From: an uncultured Verrucomicrobiota bacterium
Lineage (GTDB): Bacteria; Verrucomicrobiota; Kiritimatiellia; CAIVKH01
Assembly: GCA_937996795.1 (NCBI GenBank)
Contig: CALKUH010000068.1
Span: forward strand, 62,001-126,000
DNA: 64,000 nucleotides
Reading direction: 5' to 3'
The translations under genes and the position numbers were made by a program. Below the pieces are notes generated by a model. That model was not told where the DNA came from and did no database searches. It saw nothing but the letters and a program-made list of their open reading frames with translations. Of the stretch, positions 45,183 through 56,176 are shown one piece after another (position 1 is the stretch's first letter; each line of letters opens with the position of its first letter).

Positions 45183-48100
45183 ATGAATACATGGTTCAAA
45201 CTGTTTGTCGCCGCCGCGCTGGCCTGCCTGTTCCAGCCGCTGGCTGCTGACGCGCAACCCACGCTGCTGCTCAAGTTCAGCAGCCCGGCGACGAATGACG
45301 CGCCCGGCGATGCGTTCTCGGGCGGATTCAGCTTCACCCCGAACACCGGCGATGTCACCGCCGTCATCACATCCGGCACGAACGTGGTGCCGCAGTCGAA
45401 CATCTCGATCTCCACGCCCGGCACGAACGGGACGATCACCCTGACCCCGCTGACGAACCGCTCCGGCACGGTGTCTGTCGAATTATTCAACACGATGGGC
45501 ACCCAGACGGTTTCACAAACCTTCATCGTCGTGTTCCAGCCGCACCCGCCGTCCATCGCCCCGATTTCCAACCGCACCATCCCGGAGGATGGCTCGACCA
45601 ATGTGCCGTTTTTCGTGAGCGACGCGGACACGCCGCTGAATGACCTCGTCATCACGGCGTCCTCCAGCAACAGCGTCCTGTTGCCGACCGGCAGCCTTGT
45701 CCTGAGCGGGTCGGGCGCCAATCGATTTATCCTCCTGGACCCTGTGGCGAATATCAATGGAGGCAGCACGATCACGCTGACCATCTCGGACAACATCTAT
45801 ACGAACACGCGCACGTTCCAACTCACGGTGACGCCCGTGGCTGATCCCTCCACGATCACCGGCATCGCGAGCCGCGCCTTTGGCGACAACGTTGGCGTGA
45901 CCAACATCTATGCCGGCGTCGGCATCAACGATGTGGATCACAACATGCCCGCATCGGAGCAGCTTGTCGCGACGGCCGTGCTGGGTAACGACCAGTTTGT
46001 CACCTTTTCCGGCGGCGCGATCACCCGCGCGTTCACCGGCACGCCATCCCAGGTCACCGCCTCGATTGCGGGGGTGGGGGTCCAGCCCATCCCGTACCGC
46101 GGCTCGCCCGGCACGATCAACAATGTATCCGCCTCGGTGCGCGTGCGCGGGGTCAGCGACAACATCTCGGTGACCAACACGATCAACCTCGCCGTCGAGG
46201 TCATCAACAGCGTGCCCAACTTTGCGACCAGCCTGTCGCCGACGTCGGTGGTCGAGGGACTTGCGGCGCAGCCGTTTGACCTCGATTTCATTTACGATCC
46301 GGATATCGGGGAGGACCAGTTCACGCTGACGATCCAGTTGGTGAACACCAACCAGGCCAACCTCGTCACGATCGGTCCCACCAACGTCCTCGTCGACAAC
46401 ATCGCGGGCCTGCAGGCGGGCATCCAGAACGTCACCCTGCAGACCGTTGCCGGTGTGTTGACGACGCTGACGCAGCAGGTGGCGTTCCGCTTCACCCTCG
46501 CGGATGGTTACGGCGGGCAGGCCGTGGAAACGAATGTCTTCACCATCGTGCAGGCGCAGAACCCGCCGCAAATCACCGGCGTCCCCGTCCAGACCATCAA
46601 CAAGACTTCCGGTGACGCTGCGTTCTCCATCTATCCCACGGCGTTCGTCCAGGATCCGAACCAGGGCGGCTTGCAGCCGGTCCGCGCGATCCTGACGCAG
46701 ACCGATCCCGCGCTCGGCACCTTCTCCGCGACGAACCTGCCCTTCATGACGCCGGCGCAACTCTCGACGGCCATCCAGGCGCTGGCGTATGCGCCTACGC
46801 CTGGCGCGCGGCCGGTGGGTGACATTTCCGAGAGCACACTGATCCTCACGGCGATCGACATCACCGGCCTGGTCGCTTCGAATACGAGCGTCAAGGTCCG
46901 CATCACCAGCGTGAATGCGGCGCCACAGATCCTGAATGTGCCGGACCTTGCGGATCAACCCGTGTTGATTCCGCCCTCCGCGCAATTGAAGCCGTTCGCG
47001 TCCATCGGCCTGTCGAACGACGAGACGAACGCCGTCGTGTTCACGCTGACCATCGACAACGTGAACAAGGGCAGCCTGACGAACCTCGGGGCGTTCACGC
47101 TGTCCGGCCCCGGCCAGTACCAGATGTCCGGCTCGGTCGCGTCGATCCTGAGTTCGTTGACCAACATCGTGTATGTGCTCGACCCGCTGTTCCCGTTCCC
47201 GCCGGATGATCCCGGCGGCACGACGTTCACGCTGAGCGCGCGGGATTACGCGCTGCTGACCACGACCAAGACGCTCAGCATCCAGGTGCAGGAGGAGCCC
47301 CGCCATCACCTCGTCGTCCGCGCGGTGAATGACGGATTGCCGGGTTCCTTCACCTACGCGCTCGCGAATGCGGGCAACAACGATGTGATCTCGTTCGCGC
47401 TGCCGTCCTATCCCGCCGTCGTCCGTATGCCCGGCGCCACGGCCAACACGCTGATTCGAAACATCACGATCAAGGGACCGGGCGCGAACCTGCTGACGAT
47501 CAGCGGCGACAACAACGGCGACTTCACGCCGGATCGCCAGCTCTTCCGCATCCGCTCGCGCGTCACAATTGAAGGCGTGACCCTCTCGCACGGTGTGGCG
47601 GCTTTTGGCGGCGCGATGCTGGTGGAGAGCAATGGCACCCTGACGCTGACGCGGTGCGCGGTGGTCGATTCCGTGGCGTCGCAATACGGCGGCGCGATAG
47701 ACGTGGATGGCGGCCAGTTGATCCTCGACGGCTGCTTCATCGGGCGGAACCGCCTGGCGAACGATACCGGCGTGAGCGGCGGCGGCATTTCGATCTACTC
47801 CGACAAGCACAGCTCGTTCATCAACACGACCTTCGCCGGCAACAGCCAGCCGAACGCGACCGGCGATGGCGGCGGCGCGGTGGTGGTCCAGAACCGCACG
47901 CCCGCGACGCCGATGAATGCATGGTTCACGCACTGCACATTCATCGGGAACGAGGATGCCGCGGAGGCCGCGAGCGCGGTCTTCAGCGTGGACTTCAACA
48001 CGCGTGTCCGCCCGTGGAACACCATTTTCAGCGACTTCTCGGGTCGCAACCTTGATGTCGGCGGCGCCGGCGAGGTGATCTCCAGCGGCGGCAACATCTG

Positions 48101-51100
48101 CGATGATAGCTCGCGCACGGCGAACATCCAGTCGGGCCAGCCGACGAACACCATCCTGCTCAACCATGTGACGGATGAGACGGAGACCGATCCCGTGCTC
48201 GCGCCGCTCAACCTGGACGGCGACCCGACCCCGTATGCCGAACCGCTCGCCGGCAGCCCGGCCATCGGGAAGGCCTCCACCTCGACCAATGCGGTGGATC
48301 AGCGCGGCGTCCTGCGGCAGGGCGTGGCGGACACCGGCGCGATTGAGTTCAACGCGCTCGGGCGGTTGGTCATCAATGAAGTCCTGTTCGACGATGGTGC
48401 GATGAATTTCATCGAACTCTATGTGCGCCGCGATTCGACGCCGATAGACCTCGCGCCCTATTCACTCTTTATCGATGGCGTCAAGGTGCACGATTTCGCG
48501 TCGGGCACGATCATCGGAACCAACGCCCTGTACGCGGCGGGCGCGCCCGCGCCGACGCTCGTGAACCCCGGCTTCGGCTATGTGGTGGCGTTCACCAACG
48601 CGCCCGTGTCGGTCACCAGCGACAGCAATCCGACACCGGTGGCCCGTCCATCCGTCACCAATGCATCATTGAATCTCGGCCCCCGCGGGATCATCACCCT
48701 CGGCCTGGGCGGGTCGACCGAGCCGGTCGCGCGCCAGTCCTACCTCGGCGCGTACATGAATCCCGCGACGGGCACCAACCTGCTCAGCATCACGGGCAAT
48801 TCCGTCGCGCTCGCGCCGCAATATCTCGGATTTGCGCTGGTTCCGCACAGCCTGATCCTGCCGGGTCCGTTCGACGGGGTGGACATGGGCCGCCCGATGA
48901 ATGTGAACATGTTTTCGATCGGGGCCGACGTGCTGGGCACGCCGTTTGGCCAGGACAATGCCGAGCCGCTCGCGGTGCCCGACATCTTCACGGTGAGCGA
49001 AGATGACATCTTCGCGCTGCCCGTGCGCGCCAATGATTTTGATGGCGATGGCAACGACCGCCTCGTGCTTGTTGACCTCAGCGCCGAATCCGACGCCGGG
49101 GTGGGGGATGTGGCGCTGACCAACTCGCAGCAGGGCGCGGAGATCGCGATTGATCCGGACGCGGTGCCGCTGCGCGGCGATCAGGTGATCTTCGATCCGC
49201 GCGCCGCGCCCGCGCTCCAGTCCCTGCCGGTCGGCGTGGAGTCGATCGACACGTTCTACTACGAGATCATCGACATCGGGTCCGCCGCGGTCGAGGGCTA
49301 TGCCGACGGAACGGGCGGCACGACGGTGGTGGCGGTCACCAATCACCGTCTCACCAACGACGCGGAAATCGTGATCTCCGGCGCCGTGCCGAACGACTAC
49401 AACGGCACGTTCGCCGTGACGGTCGTGGACGAGAACAGCTTCAGCATCGCGCTGCCGTTCGCGGGCGTGGCGGTCAGCAACGGTTTCTGGGAGACGGTCC
49501 TGCCGCGCGAGCCGTCCGCCCGGAGCGAGGCGTCCGTGTCCGTCCGTGTCGTCGGCGTGAACGATCCGCCGGTCGCGACGCCCGATGCGATCACGAACGT
49601 GACGGAGCGTTCCACCGTGCGCCTCATGGTCCGCCCGGAACAGGCCGGCACGCCGCTCGCGTTCCCCGGCGATCCGATCCCCGCGCCGGTCATGCTCACG
49701 CAGGACGTCCTGTCGAACGACACGGATATCGATTCGGATGACACCTGGTCCTCGCTGCGCGCCGTGGGCGTGCTGGCGTCGGTGAATCCGATCACGGCCT
49801 ACGCCGGCACGCCCGGCGAGACGCCGGTGACCGTCACCGCGCCCGCGCACGGGCTGCTCACCGGGGACGAAATCCTCATCGCGAATTACGGCGGACATCC
49901 GTCCTACAACGGCTATCACACCGTCACGGTCCTCGACGCGGACAGCTTCAGCATCAACCTGTTCTTCGTGGACGATGCCGCGCAGAAGGGCGTGTGGGTG
50001 ATTCTCAACGACGCGAACCGGTATGCCGCGGTGACCGATGTCGGGGCGACGGTTTTCCTCACGTTGCGCGCCAATCCCGAGGAAGACCACTTCATCTACA
50101 ACGCGTCCGTTTCTGACTTCCTCCAGGGGTTGTCGGAAGGCGAGCGGTACACGAATCGCTTCTATTACGCGGTGGAGGACAGCCACGGCGCGATTGGCAT
50201 TGGCCCTGTTGATGTGATCGTGGAAGGCGTCAACAACACGCCGGTCGCGAATCCCGACGCCGCTTCGCTCAGTCAGCTTGCGCCGCTGGTGTCGGGCACG
50301 AACACGCTGGCCCAGGTGCTCGCGGGCGGCTTGGACCTGATGTACACGCGGCCGCCCGCCTCCGGCACGCCCGGGCGGACCGACCTGCAGGTGCTGGACC
50401 TCAGCGGCGCGCTGCCGGGCACGATTGTGCTCGCGAACTTCTTCAGCACGGATGAGGACACGCCGCTCGCCTTCGCGGCGACAAACCTGCTCTCCAACGA
50501 CACGGACATCGATGTGATCGACACGCTGTCCGTGTTGTCCGTCGCCGGACCGAGCCGCCTCGGCGCCTCCGTCCTGCTGGGCAGCGGCACAATCACCTAC
50601 AACCCGACGGTCTCGACGAATCTGCGCGCGCTGGCCCGCGCGGAGATGGTCATCGACACGTTCAATGCGGTCGTTTCCGACGGCATGACCGGCGGCACCG
50701 TCACCTCGCTGGTGGCCGTGCTGGTGACCGGTGTGAATGACAAGCCGACCGCCGTGGCGGACTTTCACACGACGCACGAGGATGAGATCCGCCTCCTCGA
50801 TCCCCGCACAAATGATGTCGAACACGACGTGAATGGCGTCATTCCGGATGATCGCCTGCGGCTTGTGATGGCTACAAATGTAGCCAATCCCGGATTGGCC
50901 GCCGTCTCGCTGACTACGACCAATGCGCGCCACGATGCGACGGTTTCCTCGCTGCTGAACCAGCTGGCCGACTGGCAGTCCTTCACCAATGTGTTCAGCT
51001 ACACGATCACCGACAACAGCTTCCTGTTCGCGACGGATGATGAGTTCTATGTCCCGGCTGGAACGACCGGCAAGGTGCTGGATGTGCTCGCCAACGACCG

Positions 51101-54100
51101 TAATTTCACCGACGCGACGGGCGGCGTGACGATTGTCAGCGCCGGCCCGGCCCTGAACGGCGGCACGGTCACGATCAGCACGAACGGACAGTCGCTGGTG
51201 TACAGCTCGCCGCCCGCGTTCGTGGGCGACGACTTCTTCCGCTACACGATCCAAAACAGCGCCGGCGACCGGAAGAGCGGGCGCGTCCTGGTGCGCTCGG
51301 TCGTGGCCGCGATCAACGGCGTGCTCCATGCCGCGAACGACCACTACACCGTGGCCGCGGGCGAGACGGCGGTCATGAATGTGCTGACCAACGACAGCAT
51401 GCTGCCGCTGAACGGATCCGGGCTGACGATCACCTCCATCGTCTCCTCCTCAATTCCCGGACAGCCGATCCTGACCAACAACACCTTTGTCTTCGTGGCC
51501 ACCAATGGATTGACCCCGCTCACCTTCCGCTACGCCGTCAGCGGAGGCGGCGCCGCCACGGCGCAGGCCGATGTGACGCTGGCCGTGGTGGAGCGGCGCG
51601 GGATCCTGAACATCCAGGATGAAAGCTTCAGTGTCCTGCCTGGCAGCCTGTCCAATGAGTTGCAGGTGCTCTCCAACGATGGTCTGGTCACGGAATCGAT
51701 TTCCGCGCTGCGCATCAAGGAAATCGTCGTGCCTGCGGCGAACGGGGCGGTGACGACCAATGCGGCGGGCACGCGCTTGCTCTACACCCCGAGCATCGGC
51801 TTCATCGGCATCGATCAGGTGACCTACGTGGTCACCGACCAGATCGGCGGAACCGGCACCGGTGTTGCGTCCATTGCCGTTGGCGCCGTGGAAGCCGTGG
51901 CGGACTTCTACAAGCTGGCCGCCACGACGAACCCCGCGCCTGTCGTGCTGCGTGTTTTGGCGAACGACCGCGTGATGCCGAATCCGGAGGGAACGCTCAC
52001 GATCCTCTCCGTGAATCCGGCCACCCCGACCACGAACGGCACACTGGCCGTGCACGGCTCCGGGCAGTATCTCCTGTTCACGCCGTCGAACACGACCGGC
52101 CAGTTGGATTTCGACTACGTCGTGCAGGACGGGGGATCCCCGGCGCGCGTGGCCACGGGGCGCGTCACCATCGCGACCGTCGCCTCCGGCATCTACGCGA
52201 ATCCGGATCGCTACGTCGTCCGCGGCGGCGGATCCGGCTACGTGTTGAATGTCCTGACGAATGACATCAGCTATCCCAACGTGAACAAGACCTACACGAT
52301 CCTGAGCATCGGGGTGGGGCCGAATGCGCCGGATCAGGGCGGTATCGTCACGATCGAGAACAATGCGCTGGTCTACACGCCGGCGGACGGGTTCTTCGGC
52401 GAGGAGAGTTTCACCTACCTGATGTCCGATTCGTCGGCGACGGATGTGGCGCGCGTCACGGTCTCCGTCCGGCGCGGAGACCTGCGCGCCAACGACGATG
52501 CGTACGCGGTGTACTACGAACTGCTGCCCGGCACGAACGTCGCGGCCAGCTTCACGCTGCCCGTCACGCTCAATGACCGCATACTCCCCGCGCTGGACCA
52601 GGTGCTGGCGATTTCCGCGCTCGGCGCGGGCACAAACGTGCCCAGCCAGGGCGGTTCGGTGCAGATTTCGCCCGACAACCAGTCGCTGATCTACCGCCCT
52701 GTGCTGGCGACGGCGACGAGCTATGTCGAGCAGTTCACGTATGAAATCTCCGATGGCGGCGACCGGCGCGCCTCGGGCGTGGTGCGGGTGCGCGTATTGA
52801 ACCGCGCGAGCAACCTCGTTGCGGTGACGCAACACGACGCCTTCACGGTCGCGCGCGGCAGCACGAACAACATCCTGCGTGTGCTGGCGAATGACTTTGT
52901 GCTGCCCGGAACCGCCGCGGGATGGAGCATCACGGCGGTCTCGCCGTCGCTTTACGGCGGCGCCGTGTCCATCAGCAATGCCACGGTGCGCTACAGTCCG
53001 CCGGCGGGCTTTGTCGGCGTGGATACCTTTACGTACAGCGTGTCGGACGGACTGGGTGGCACGGGCAACGCCACCGTGACGATCCGGGTGGGCAGCCTGC
53101 CGACCCTGCCGGACCTCTTCACCCTCCGTTCCGGGTCCGTGACCAACAATCTTGATGTCCTCGCGAACGACGTGTTCACGACGGATTATGCCGGGGAATA
53201 CACCCTGCACAGTGTGTTCGGCCAGACGACGGGCGGCACAATCGCCACGAGCGCGGTCAACACGGTGTTGTACACGCCCTCCGCGTCCTATGTCGGGGCC
53301 TATCCCTACACGGAAACCTTCTTCTATCGCGTGGCGGACGACGCCGCGGTTCTGTTCACGGGCGAGGTGCGCGTGATCGTCCACCAGGCGAGCAACCACC
53401 TGTCGTCGTCGACCGTGACGCTGGTGGTGGAGGGCCGCAACGACCAGCCGACGATTACCAACGCGACGGGTCCGCTGTTTATCACCGACAAGGAGGATGT
53501 GAAGCCGTTCCTCCAGGTGCTGATTACGGAGGTTGACGAGCAGACGCTGGAACGCGTTGACGTCACCGTGGCCATCGACAACGCCGCGAAGGGCGCGTTC
53601 CGAAACCAGGATGGATTTGTCCAAACGTCGCCCGGCGTGTACGTCCTCACGAATGTGACCGCGTTGACGGGCACGGCGCGCGTGCGCGACCTGATCTTCG
53701 AGCCTGTTGAGAACCGCATCACGGTTCCGCAGTCCGAAACGGCGTTCTTCACGATCACGGTCACGGACAACAAGTCCGCGCCGGCCGTGAACACGAATTC
53801 GTCGGTCGTCGTGACCGCGGTGAACGATCCGCCGGTGATCACCGGCACGCGCGCGGGGCAGACGGTGTACCGCCTGCTGCCGATCCACCTGTTCTCCGCT
53901 GTGAGCATCACGGAGGTGGATGATCTGACCCTGCAGCCGCTGGCGGTCACGGTCACGCTGGCGCCGACGACAAACGGCGTGCTGACCAATCTCTCCTCCT
54001 TCGCCCTTGTCACCAGCGGCGTTTATCGCGCGACCAACCTGACGGCGGCTGCGGCCACGGCCCAGCTCCGCCTCATGCAGTTCGTGCCGTCCACGAATGC

Positions 54101-56120
54101 CATCCCCGAGAACAGCGCGCGCACGACGGCCTTCCAGATCGCGGTGAATGACGGGTTCGCGCCGACGGTGATGGACGACGTCACGACGGTCATCGCCTAC
54201 AACGCGGTCGAGGGCCAGGTCCGTCCGACCAACGTGAATCTGCGCGGCGCCTTCGGGCAGGCGGTGGACACGATCAACGATTACGCCGTCGTCGGCGCGT
54301 TTACCGCGAACACGAACGGAACGTCCGCCGGCACGGCCTTCGTGTATGCGCGGGTCCCCGGCCCGAGCACGACCAACAGCTGGATCCAGTGGCGCCAGTT
54401 GCAGCCGGCGCAGGTGGATACAAACGACCGCTTCGGCCGCTCGGTGGCGATTTCCGACTCGCTGATCGCGGTGGGCGCGGATGGCGACGAGGGCCTCACG
54501 ACGAACTCCGGCGCGGTTTATCTCTTCGCGCGCCACCTCGGCGGCAGCAACAATTGGGGCGAACTGCTCCGCATCGTCCCGACCAACATCACGAACGCGA
54601 TCCAGTTCGGCTACTCGGTCGATATCGATGGCGACACGCTCGTGGTCGGCGCGCCGAAGGCCAATCTCACCACGGGCAACCAGGGCGCGGTCTTCCTGTA
54701 CGGACGGAACCAGGGCGGCCCCGATGCGTGGGGTGAAATCGCTCGCCGCACGCCGGTCTCCTACGGCATGACCAACGCCGACTTCGGGTGGACCGTCTCG
54801 CTTTCGGGCAGCAACCTGCTCGTCGGCGCGCCGCGCGCGGACATCAACGCGGATCTGGCCTCCAGCGAGGGGTCGGCCTTCCGCCTGGCGCGCGATGCGG
54901 GCGGCACCAACAACTGGGGCGTGGTCCAGCGCTTTGACGCCGCGCAAACGAATGAAGGCAACGACTTCGGATGGGATGTCGCGGTGGACGCCGACATCGC
55001 GCTGATCGGCGCGCCCGGCATGTCCACCGGCGGCGTCGGCAATGCCGGCGTGACGTTTGTGTACACCTGGAACGGCGCGAGCAATGCGTTTGTCGAGACG
55101 GTGCGCCTCTCGCGTCCCTCGGAAACCGAGAAACGGATGGGCCAATCGCTGGATGTGAAGAACGACATGCTGTTCATCGGCGCGCCGAATACAGGCGTCG
55201 TGCAGAACAGCGGGGCGGCCTATCTCTACCGCCGCAATCCGCTGGCGCCAACCAATTGGATCCTGCTCCAGACGTTCACGCGGCCGGTCGGCAGCACGGC
55301 CGCGTCGTTTGGTTCCGCGGTCGGCATCCACTTCAACACCGCCATCGTCGGCGCGCCGGGCGATACGCTGGAAGGCACCAATCGCGGCTATGCCTTCCTC
55401 TACCGGATCAAGCAGAACAATGCGCCGGTCCTCGCCGCGCCCATTCCGACGCAATTCGCGAACGTGGGTGTGCCCTATGGATTCCCGATTCCCGCGGGCA
55501 CCTTCACCGATCCGGACGTGGGCGACAGCCTCGTGCTCAGCGGCAGCTTCCCGTCGGGTTCCAATGGCCTCGACTTCGTGTCCTCGACTGTTACCGGAAC
55601 CCCTGCGAACATCGGACTCACCCCGGTGGGTCTGCAAGCCATCGACGAGAGCGGCGACACGGCGGCCCATACGTTCACGGTCGTGGTGCTGGATGGCGTC
55701 AACTTGTCGGGTACGCCGCGCGACCTCTGGAATCTGGCCGCATTCGGCAACGCCGTGACGAATCCCGCGCAGCAGGCGTCCCTCTGGGGCGGAAGCGCCA
55801 ATCCGGACGGCGACGAACTCGACAACGACGCGGAGTATGTGTTCGGCGGCGACCCGAATGTGCCGGATGACCGCCGCATCACGCTGGCGCGCGCGCCGAA
55901 CGGCAACCTCGTCATCACGTATTTCCGCCGCAACGACGATCCGGGCCTCTTCTATACGCTGCAGGGATCGGCCAGCATGGCGGAATGGGTGGATGTGGCG
56001 TGGACGGTCATCAGCGAAATGCCAACCCCGGTCAACGACGACGTGGATTTCGTGACGCTTACCATCGCGCCGACGCCCTCCACGCCGGTCCAGCACTATC
56101 GTATTCTCGTGCTCCAGTAA
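45183..56120 (+). CDS. Giant secreted cadherin/Ig-like, beta-helix and FG-GAP protein
   Basis: A 3645-aa protein with a signal peptide (MNTWFKLFVAAALACLF). Residues about 35-700 are cadherin/Ig-like repeats. Residues about 706-1056 form a right-handed beta-helix of the polymorphic-membrane-protein type ending in DTGAIEF. Residues about 1061-1240 resemble a lamin-tail domain. From about 1280 to 2750 run Ig/VCBS-like modules, each with a V-L-x-N-D signature (for example VLANDR, VLTNDS) spaced about 92-107 residues. Two short inserts (about 1376-1440, 1538-1600) resemble each other. Then cadherin-like modules, five or six FG-GAP/beta-propeller repeats (about 3016-3413), a He_PIG domain, and a C-terminal NPDGDELDNDAEYVFGGDP module. 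Adhesion or extracellular-matrix function is likely. Confidence 0.93.
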   Translation: MNTWFKLFVAAALACLFQPLAADAQPTLLLKFSSPATNDAPGDAFSGGFSFTPNTGDVTAVITSGTNVVPQSNISISTPGTNGTITLTPLTNRSGTVSVELFNTMGTQTVSQTFIVVFQPHPPSIAPISNRTIPEDGSTNVPFFVSDADTPLNDLVITASSSNSVLLPTGSLVLSGSGANRFILLDPVANINGGSTITLTISDNIYTNTRTFQLTVTPVADPSTITGIASRAFGDNVGVTNIYAGVGINDVDHNMPASEQLVATAVLGNDQFVTFSGGAITRAFTGTPSQVTASIAGVGVQPIPYRGSPGTINNVSASVRVRGVSDNISVTNTINLAVEVINSVPNFATSLSPTSVVEGLAAQPFDLDFIYDPDIGEDQFTLTIQLVNTNQANLVTIGPTNVLVDNIAGLQAGIQNVTLQTVAGVLTTLTQQVAFRFTLADGYGGQAVETNVFTIVQAQNPPQITGVPVQTINKTSGDAAFSIYPTAFVQDPNQGGLQPVRAILTQTDPALGTFSATNLPFMTPAQLSTAIQALAYAPTPGARPVGDISESTLILTAIDITGLVASNTSVKVRITSVNAAPQILNVPDLADQPVLIPPSAQLKPFASIGLSNDETNAVVFTLTIDNVNKGSLTNLGAFTLSGPGQYQMSGSVASILSSLTNIVYVLDPLFPFPPDDPGGTTFTLSARDYALLTTTKTLSIQVQEEPRHHLVVRAVNDGLPGSFTYALANAGNNDVISFALPSYPAVVRMPGATANTLIRNITIKGPGANLLTISGDNNGDFTPDRQLFRIRSRVTIEGVTLSHGVAAFGGAMLVESNGTLTLTRCAVVDSVASQYGGAIDVDGGQLILDGCFIGRNRLANDTGVSGGGISIYSDKHSSFINTTFAGNSQPNATGDGGGAVVVQNRTPATPMNAWFTHCTFIGNEDAAEAASAVFSVDFNTRVRPWNTIFSDFSGRNLDVGGAGEVISSGGNICDDSSRTANIQSGQPTNTILLNHVTDETETDPVLAPLNLDGDPTPYAEPLAGSPAIGKASTSTNAVDQRGVLRQGVADTGAIEFNALGRLVINEVLFDDGAMNFIELYVRRDSTPIDLAPYSLFIDGVKVHDFASGTIIGTNALYAAGAPAPTLVNPGFGYVVAFTNAPVSVTSDSNPTPVARPSVTNASLNLGPRGIITLGLGGSTEPVARQSYLGAYMNPATGTNLLSITGNSVALAPQYLGFALVPHSLILPGPFDGVDMGRPMNVNMFSIGADVLGTPFGQDNAEPLAVPDIFTVSEDDIFALPVRANDFDGDGNDRLVLVDLSAESDAGVGDVALTNSQQGAEIAIDPDAVPLRGDQVIFDPRAAPALQSLPVGVESIDTFYYEIIDIGSAAVEGYADGTGGTTVVAVTNHRLTNDAEIVISGAVPNDYNGTFAVTVVDENSFSIALPFAGVAVSNGFWETVLPREPSARSEASVSVRVVGVNDPPVATPDAITNVTERSTVRLMVRPEQAGTPLAFPGDPIPAPVMLTQDVLSNDTDIDSDDTWSSLRAVGVLASVNPITAYAGTPGETPVTVTAPAHGLLTGDEILIANYGGHPSYNGYHTVTVLDADSFSINLFFVDDAAQKGVWVILNDANRYAAVTDVGATVFLTLRANPEEDHFIYNASVSDFLQGLSEGERYTNRFYYAVEDSHGAIGIGPVDVIVEGVNNTPVANPDAASLSQLAPLVSGTNTLAQVLAGGLDLMYTRPPASGTPGRTDLQVLDLSGALPGTIVLANFFSTDEDTPLAFAATNLLSNDTDIDVIDTLSVLSVAGPSRLGASVLLGSGTITYNPTVSTNLRALARAEMVIDTFNAVVSDGMTGGTVTSLVAVLVTGVNDKPTAVADFHTTHEDEIRLLDPRTNDVEHDVNGVIPDDRLRLVMATNVANPGLAAVSLTTTNARHDATVSSLLNQLADWQSFTNVFSYTITDNSFLFATDDEFYVPAGTTGKVLDVLANDRNFTDATGGVTIVSAGPALNGGTVTISTNGQSLVYSSPPAFVGDDFFRYTIQNSAGDRKSGRVLVRSVVAAINGVLHAANDHYTVAAGETAVMNVLTNDSMLPLNGSGLTITSIVSSSIPGQPILTNNTFVFVATNGLTPLTFRYAVSGGGAATAQADVTLAVVERRGILNIQDESFSVLPGSLSNELQVLSNDGLVTESISALRIKEIVVPAANGAVTTNAAGTRLLYTPSIGFIGIDQVTYVVTDQIGGTGTGVASIAVGAVEAVADFYKLAATTNPAPVVLRVLANDRVMPNPEGTLTILSVNPATPTTNGTLAVHGSGQYLLFTPSNTTGQLDFDYVVQDGGSPARVATGRVTIATVASGIYANPDRYVVRGGGSGYVLNVLTNDISYPNVNKTYTILSIGVGPNAPDQGGIVTIENNALVYTPADGFFGEESFTYLMSDSSATDVARVTVSVRRGDLRANDDAYAVYYELLPGTNVAASFTLPVTLNDRILPALDQVLAISALGAGTNVPSQGGSVQISPDNQSLIYRPVLATATSYVEQFTYEISDGGDRRASGVVRVRVLNRASNLVAVTQHDAFTVARGSTNNILRVLANDFVLPGTAAGWSITAVSPSLYGGAVSISNATVRYSPPAGFVGVDTFTYSVSDGLGGTGNATVTIRVGSLPTLPDLFTLRSGSVTNNLDVLANDVFTTDYAGEYTLHSVFGQTTGGTIATSAVNTVLYTPSASYVGAYPYTETFFYRVADDAAVLFTGEVRVIVHQASNHLSSSTVTLVVEGRNDQPTITNATGPLFITDKEDVKPFLQVLITEVDEQTLERVDVTVAIDNAAKGAFRNQDGFVQTSPGVYVLTNVTALTGTARVRDLIFEPVENRITVPQSETAFFTITVTDNKSAPAVNTNSSVVVTAVNDPPVITGTRAGQTVYRLLPIHLFSAVSITEVDDLTLQPLAVTVTLAPTTNGVLTNLSSFALVTSGVYRATNLTAAAATAQLRLMQFVPSTNAIPENSARTTAFQIAVNDGFAPTVMDDVTTVIAYNAVEGQVRPTNVNLRGAFGQAVDTINDYAVVGAFTANTNGTSAGTAFVYARVPGPSTTNSWIQWRQLQPAQVDTNDRFGRSVAISDSLIAVGADGDEGLTTNSGAVYLFARHLGGSNNWGELLRIVPTNITNAIQFGYSVDIDGDTLVVGAPKANLTTGNQGAVFLYGRNQGGPDAWGEIARRTPVSYGMTNADFGWTVSLSGSNLLVGAPRADINADLASSEGSAFRLARDAGGTNNWGVVQRFDAAQTNEGNDFGWDVAVDADIALIGAPGMSTGGVGNAGVTFVYTWNGASNAFVETVRLSRPSETEKRMGQSLDVKNDMLFIGAPNTGVVQNSGAAYLYRRNPLAPTNWILLQTFTRPVGSTAASFGSAVGIHFNTAIVGAPGDTLEGTNRGYAFLYRIKQNNAPVLAAPIPTQFANVGVPYGFPIPAGTFTDPDVGDSLVLSGSFPSGSNGLDFVSSTVTGTPANIGLTPVGLQAIDESGDTAAHTFTVVVLDGVNLSGTPRDLWNLAAFGNAVTNPAQQASLWGGSANPDGDELDNDAEYVFGGDPNVPDDRRITLARAPNGNLVITYFRRNDDPGLFYTLQGSASMAEWVDVAWTVISEMPTPVNDDVDFVTLTIAPTPSTPVQHYRILVLQ

Positions 56121-56142
56121 CGATGCGCGATGCGACCGCGGC

Positions 56143-56176
56143 TTGCAAAATGGCCGCGCCTGCGAATGATGCTGCC
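56143..56176 (+). promoter_or_regulatory. priA promoter, predicted leaderless
   Basis: TTGCAA (56143-56148), 16-bp spacer, AATGAT (56165-56170), 6 bp, then ATG 56177. No Shine-Dalgarno. Confidence 0.5.

Noticed and set aside
45513..56096. Three long frames antisense to the 3645-aa gene (884, 892, 1548 codons)
   Set aside because: Shadow frames with no domain, start site or promoter; the sense frame has repeated known domains.
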